From: Neolentinus lepideus HHB14362 ss-1
Lineage: Eukaryota; Basidiomycota; Agaricomycetes; Gloeophyllales; Gloeophyllaceae
Direction of reading: 5' to 3'
DNA: 60,023 nt
Assembly (NCBI GenBank): GCA_001632425.1
Contig: KV425581.1
Location: forward strand, 129,668 to 189,690
In this document: in pieces, positions 54,841 to 60,023 of the stretch
Position numbering within the stretch: the first letter of the stretch is position 1
Layout of the letters: every line of letters starts with the position of its first letter
Translations under genes and position numbers: made by a program
The notes under the pieces: generated by a model
The model's database searches: none
The model's input: only the letters and a program-made list of their open reading frames with translations
Told to the model about the DNA's origin: nothing

Positions 54841-56912
54841 ATGTCAGGGCACGATCAAGACAATAGCGATCTCCATAGAGAGCTCGAACAGCACCAGGAA
54901 CATTTCCTAGACCTTGTCAAAAGGGAGCACATTAATAGCAAAGCGATCGAAGAAGTCTACGACGCAGCGGTAACTATCGCCAATCGTCTCTATCTGGGTC
55001 ATTTCACCCAAACACTGTCCGACATCCCTCACAGCGACTCAGAATCCTCTGAGGAGGTACCCCTGGCTTCGCTATTTCCAAGGCGCCAATCAGCTCGCAT
55101 AGCTGCGCTATCTGCACCTCCTTCACAAACCGCTTCACCTCCACCCATCTCCCCTGTCGACGAACATCCAGTCCTCCCACCATCCACTCCAGAAACCATC
55201 TCCGAGACCAACCCAATGGCAGACGTCAAAGCTCTCCCATTGCGTCACGACAAGGCAGTGCTGGTATTCGATCCCGAAAACCCGCGATCACTACTGTGCT
55301 ACTTGGAAGATCTAGAGGATCTCTTCAAAGTGCACCCTACCCTCATAATGAATGAAGCAGACAAGAAGCGCACCACCGTCAAATATGTGCCTATGCATGA
55401 AGAAGAGATGTGGAAAGGGTTGCCGGAATACGAGGACGCAGCCAAGACATACAAGGAGTTCATCACGGCACTCAAAACGCTATACCCAGCAGTGCACGAA
55501 GACCAGCGCTATTCCATGGGTGACATGGATAGACTGGTTGGGGAGCGCGTACGCATCAGTATCCACAACCTGGCGGACCTATCAACCTTCTACCATGAGT
55601 TCCTCCTCATCACGCGCTTCCTCTGTCGCAGGGACCTTATCTCAGAGCGCGAGCAGAACCACGCTTTCGAGCGCACATTCAGCCAAGACTTGTGGACCAA
55701 GGTGTACACGTGCCTCCAGATAAAGAACCCTGAACAAGCGGCGGATACTCCTTACGGTGTCGCTTCAGTATTCGAGGCTGCATCGTTCTTTCTTGCTGGG
55801 ATGCCTGCTACCACAATAACAGAAGCAAAGGCAGAGACCCCAGAAGGGAAGGTCAAAGTGGAGGAGTATACGTTGCTGGTTGACATCATCACGAAAGTGG
55901 TCTCCCAGTCGCTTGCACCTACTTTAGCAGCATTGGCGCAGGGAAGCACGATGGCCACAAATAGTGCACCAGCGTGCACGATGCCTACAGCGCCCTACCA
56001 GTGCCACTACTGCAGCGCAAATGATCACTCCATACGGCACTGCCCCAAGGTTGATGAAGACCAGCGAGCGGGACGAGTAATGAGGAACATAGAGGGAAAG
56101 GTGGTGCTACCATCGGGAATAATGGTGCCACAGAATCTCCCGGGTGCAAATATGCATGAAAGGATTATGGAGTGGCATAGGTGCAACCCAAGTCAAGTAG
56201 CAGCAAACATCATTGAGCAGATGATCTACGAGGATGTCAAGACAGTTGGCACCCCTTGTGACATATTCCAATTAGATGTCAACGAGCACATAAAATTGCT
56301 AGAGAAGGAGCTATTCACTCTCAGAAAGCACCTGACCTTTGACGGTGTACAGGTCCCACCTCACCCAGACAAAGGCAAGGCACCCACGCTACCCATCAAT
56401 GTGACTCCCCCTGCACCGGCGGTACCTGAGAAAACAACTGCGCCAGCACCAGGACCCTCGATGCCCAGCAAACCGCACGATCTGCCACCTCATATGCCAA
56501 ACACACCCATCCATCTGCATGCCCAAGCTCGCAACATCAATCGCCCTCGTCAACCTGCACCCAAAACTGTCTGCTTCGATATGTTGCAGGAGAAAGTAGC
56601 AGAAGCCAAGCAAGCGCGCTCTAAGGAGACAGCGTATCATGCGCAAGCCCCAGTTTATGATCCAGTCATCATGGAGAACATCTTTCGGCGGTCGCTATCT
56701 ACTCCCTACGTGTCGCTCACCTCCCAAGAACTCCTCGCTATCTCGCCAGAAGTTAGGAACAAGTACTACGATCTCATTACACCCAAGCGCATCCCTCCTA
56801 CTCCAGAGCACATACAAGTGACACTAGAGGAGGTGGCCGACGAGGAGCTCACCTCACCCAAAACATTCCTATGCTCCGATCTTCTGACATATGGCAAAAT
56901 GGAGGAGCGCGG
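54841..56912 (+). CDS. Gag of the TGATAGG-family retrotransposon, truncated by an LTR
   Basis: The frame is open for about 690 codons from MSGHDQDNSD. An upstream Met at 54,799 lies in the LTR and is unlikely to be used. After an acidic, Ser/Pro-rich N-terminus, the capsid-like helical region spans residues of about 140-330 (VFDPENPRSLLCYLEDL, EYEDAAKTYKEFI). A CCHC knuckle, CHYCSANDHSIRHC, follows near residue 390, then a Pro-rich linker and a segment with SLTSQELLAISPEVRNKY that I associate with sequence just before the protease. At 56,913 a D-type solo LTR replaces the continuation. The lack of stops marks it as the youngest element here. The family is probably Ty3-related, but no pol is present to prove it. 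Confidence 0.85.
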
Positions 56913-58200
56913 TGATAGGCCTCCAGTCTCGCTAGCCTCTGAAAATGTGTTTTCAGCATGTTCGACATGATGCGGAAAGCGTCAAGATCACCGATGAATC
57001 TCCGAGCGTTCACCGAGCTATGACTCAATACATCGGCAATCCCCGAGGACATGCACCTCCAGATACTGACATTACTGCCGAGCAGTGGACACTTCGCCGC
57101 GCCGCATGCCTGTCGGTGCTATACAGGGACTCAATTCGATGACTCAGGATATGCCGAGGTTGTCGAATGTTGTTTATGCACTCAGACGATGGAACTGATG
57201 GCATCGGCAATGCTTACTCAACACCCTGCCCCTTCCATACGATACGACGATCCTTGGAACCTCTGGAACTCAGCCTACTCTCTCCGTGGCGACGGATGGC
57301 AGCACTCGGTGCATCTATCAAGTGCCGACACACACTGAGATGCCATGGGCCCCCGTTTCGGTCCGGCGCCGTTGCAACACTCGGTCAGCCCTCCTTATGA
57401 AGTTCAAGTCGATTATCATCAAGCACGAGTCATAAACACACACCGAGGTGCTGTACGAGCTCAAGATAGAAGGATCTTCCCTGGGGCAGCAGTTCCTGAC
57501 CTGCCTAGAGTGCTTCAGAATGAGAGCGGTAAGCGGCGGACGATTGGCAAGCGGCTTGGGAGTTTAGCGAGACTCGGTGGTGCATTTTTTGGTTGTATTT
57601 TCTGATGGTAGATGCATGGAGCATCAGGCTACCTCGGACTGAGTGGTTTCTTAGACTTCAGGTCACTTAGTACTTTAGGCGTCCTGTATATTCCTTTCCA
57701 GCAGCGAATTTTACCTCACAGCTCACATCTCAAAGTCTCATTGCATCCGAATTGCATTCTAAGAAGACCTCTGCATGAGGTCTTGCATTTACCGCTGCGT
57801 CTATCGTCTCTATTGCATTCTCCCTGCGTCTTCTGCACTGTCGTTCCATCTTATTGCGTCATCAAAGTCCTCCGGTGTGGAGGAACCTGTCAATCCATTG
57901 TCCGATTATCGTCTGAGTCCCCGAAAAGGACAGCTGGTCTAGGCCGGCTCCAAGAACCCTCCGAGAAGCGCTGAGTTGGCGCCGAGATGCGTACAGCAAG
58001 AGAGTTAGAGAGTTAGAAGAGTTGAAGAGTGTACGGGTCTACTCACAAAGAAATATACAGTGCCATTTAGTGTTCTGTTTTGCCTTCCTCACCACCCCCG
58101 AGCTTTACCCTTCTGCCCTTCAACTACTGACACTATTAGACGGAGTTCCCTCCGTGTTTTCTAGGTGTTTTTGGTGGTTGTTGTGTGTTGTAGCCTGTCA
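56913..58200 (+). mobile_element. D-type solo LTR inserted in the gag gene
   Basis: This 1,288-bp LTR, TGATAGG...CCTGTCA, matches the LTR part of 41,415-42,795. The left flank is GCGG. The right side begins CGGTGC, which fits a 4-bp duplication only if one G was lost. The gag frame continues after it for about 16 codons to a stop at about 58,253. Confidence 0.82.
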
Positions 58201-58246
58201 CGGTGCTACTACTTCGAGGACGCCAAATTGCGTCAGTCGGTCCCAG

Positions 58247-59880
58247 TCAAACTAATGAGTGCACGTACTCGCGCTCGTCGTCATTCAGCCCCCAACCCTC
58301 CTCCTCTGCTTCCTCCTCCTTGCGCCACTCGCCAAAGTTCTCCCGACCGTCTTCGCCAGTTGGCTCGTGGTCACGTGCTGCTTCAGAGTGCTCTTCAGTC
58401 TCACTGGCACGCCCATAGACCAGATAGTCCTCGAGTGGCAATGCGCATGCCGAAGGATGGTCCAGGAAGTAGCGCTCCACCAAATGGAGCATCGGATAAG
58501 CCATGGAGTGGAACAAACATCCGTGCTGGAGCTCCCAAGCAGTAGAGGAGCAATCTAAAAAGCAAGCATCAGTCTAAAACAGGCAAAGAGAAGAGCAAGC
58601 CACGTACCTTGGTCGATAGTATGCATTAGCACTGCCACCATCTCTCGAAACTCCGTGGCCTGCACATCGAGCACGTGACGGATGGCCTGGTTCTCATATT
58701 GCTGCGTGGCGACCCATGCTTGGAAAACCTGGCTGTTGTATTCAAGCGCGCTAATGCATGCTTCCAGATGCACTTGGCACGCCTCCATGGCAGTGACACA
58801 CTCCTGCAGAGAGCGATCCTCAGATGCAGAAGGAGTGGAGGGAGGAGGAGGAGGTTGGGTCGGTATCGACACCACCACGCCGAGGAGTTGAGAAGGGTTG
58901 TTGGCGTCGAACACCTGACTGCCAAATTCTAGGACACCTAGTCAGCCAAGAGCAAGTAAGCGACGGGAAATAGCGAGGCTTACCTGGAACCTGGAAGTGC
59001 ACACGTTTGAAGGGTGGCATCCCTTCTGTTTTGTCACGCGGTCTTTTCTCCCCAACTGGAGTACTTTTTGATGGGCCTGCCTCTGCGTTATCCACTGCAG
59101 GCACCATCCACCGAGAACGAGACCGTGTAGCGGTCGCAGCGGTATCTAGTGCTGGCAGCCCACTGCCTGAAGACCCGCTCAGTGACTGCAGCGCTACCTC
59201 AGGTGAAGAGGGAGGAGCACTCTCCCCCTCATCAACTGCAAACAGAAAGGTTTAGAATGGCAAGATCAGATAGAAACAATGACACTTACCAATCTCTACG
59301 CGCGTCCTTCGAACGTGCGCTCTCGATCCAGATGGTGCTGAATGGCACTCCGCATCCACCCGCAGTTGCTCAGCGTTGGAGACAACACCCGCGGAAAGCG
59401 AGCACCCCTTTCGCGAGAGCTTGCAGGAATAACAGGCGGTGGCCAGCATTGCATCAAGGCGCAAATAACACGAATGACCTTTGGTGACACAGCGGTCGCA
59501 CTAGTGCAAAAGCAAGGGTCAGCGCTGGAAAAGCGAAGATTGGTATTGAAGAACTTACCGGCCATTCATTGCACGGCCCCACCTCTATCTGCTGCGGCAA
59601 CTTTTTAACGCGAAGGCGCAGTACCTTCTCGGGGCGGGACTCCGCGATGGCTTTCGCCTTACCCTTCCCTTTCGTCATACGGGTGGCGACCAGAACCACG
59701 ACTTCTTCTACCTCCTCGACAAGCGGTAACTCCTTGGCCAATGGTGGCACCTCCTCAGTTGATGGCGGCACCTCCTCAGTCGATGGCAGTACCACAGCTA
59801 GGACCCACGGTAGAGAAGGAAGGCGTCGGTGCAGCTCCAACACGAGGGAAGTGGGTAGGAGCTCCAGACATAGCGCGGAG
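58247..59880 (-). CDS. Cys-rich, coiled-coil protein of unknown function (spliced)
   Basis: At least five exons read leftward from about 59,880. They carry a Glu/Val/Pro-rich N-terminal part, a basic KGKGKAKA segment, then Cys motifs spread over an intron junction (VGPCNEW, CDRCVTKGHSC, ACYSCKLSRKGCS). A Ser-rich and nuclear-signal-like part follows (GEKRPRDKTEG), then a helical segment (CQVHLEACISALEYNSQVF) and an acidic C-terminus ending DDEREYVHSLV. Introns have GTAAG/GTACG donors and are 50-60 bp; the last, about 58,554-58,607, and the one near 58,930-58,983 keep frame cleanly. The spaced Cys pairs suggest zinc binding. The start is uncertain. I recall similar Cys-rich proteins as abundant in mushroom-forming fungi, but no function is known to me. 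Confidence 0.6.
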
Positions 59881-59920
59881 TACTCCCACTCCCATGCTGC
59901 ACACACTGCCGCGCTACCGT

Positions 59921-60023
59921 TGATACACACAGACACACGACGAAACCCGCGGAAAAGAGACCTAAAGTGTAGACACAACCACAAAGCAAACACCAAAGCC
60001 CTTGGTGTCAGATGGCTGCGAGG
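59921..60023 (-). mobile_element. End of another TGATAGG-family LTR, cut by the window edge
   Basis: In plus orientation it begins TGATACACACAGACACACGA, the complement of the LTR 3' end, and continues beyond the window. The flank is CCGT at 59,917-59,920, not the TTTTGGAG internal motif. The gene to its left is therefore outside this element. Confidence 0.82.

Overview
The window looks like repeat-rich genomic DNA of a filamentous basidiomycete, probably an Agaricomycete. The evidence is introns of about 45-60 bp, a GMC oxidoreductase gene with 15 of them, a multi-pass membrane protein of a type I know only from mushroom-forming fungi, chromodomain Ty3-type retrotransposons, and a two-gene PIF/Harbinger DNA transposon. 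The species cannot be named from this sequence. Only about 6 kb (roughly 10.1-16 kb) looks like ordinary low-copy gene space. Nearly everything else is transposable elements nested in one another.

Layout: 1-303 is one end of an AT-rich interspersed repeat. A decayed Harbinger element follows (about 1.1-4.9 kb, SANT-like partner gene on +, DDE transposase on -), then a minisatellite (5.0-5.34 kb), an AT-rich repeat holding a long inverted repeat (5.3-7.5 kb) and a spliced HMG-like pseudogene (7.8-8.4 kb). The island carries an intact GMC oxidoreductase (10,121-12,726, -) and a membrane protein gene (14,165-15,901, -). From 17.6 to 21.6 kb two solo LTRs sit inside a third. At 22-25.4 kb there are AT-rich repeats with long inverted ends.

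Element 1 (25,390-37,161, -) is a complete Ty3/chromovirus with a perfect 5-bp target duplication (ATGTG). It is interrupted by two LTRs of the TGATAGG family, one of which itself carries an AT-rich foldback repeat. Element 2 (40,490-52,102, -) is a second chromovirus with 213-bp LTRs and a CTTGG duplication. It landed in an exon of an already decayed gene and was later hit by a 1.67-kb composite insertion made of an LTR, a putative primer-binding site and a tRNA-like Pol III unit. From 53.5 kb a much younger TGATAGG-family element supplies an LTR, a putative primer-binding site and an open gag gene, cut by another solo LTR. A Cys-rich intron-containing gene runs antisense at 58.2-59.9 kb, and a further LTR begins at 59,921.

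How the parts relate: both chromoviruses encode Gag, protease, RT-RNase H, integrase and chromodomain, and each has an extra reading frame between the chromodomain and the 3' LTR. Their active-site losses and the nonsense codons that can be assigned are mostly G:C to A:T transitions, as expected from cytosine methylation and deamination or a RIP-like process. The observations I rate highest are the CpG-centred 4-bp target sites of the TGATAGG-family LTRs, the composite LTR/tRNA-like unit, a duplicated polypurine tract in Element 2, the extra 3' reading frames, and three GC-AG introns in the GMC gene.
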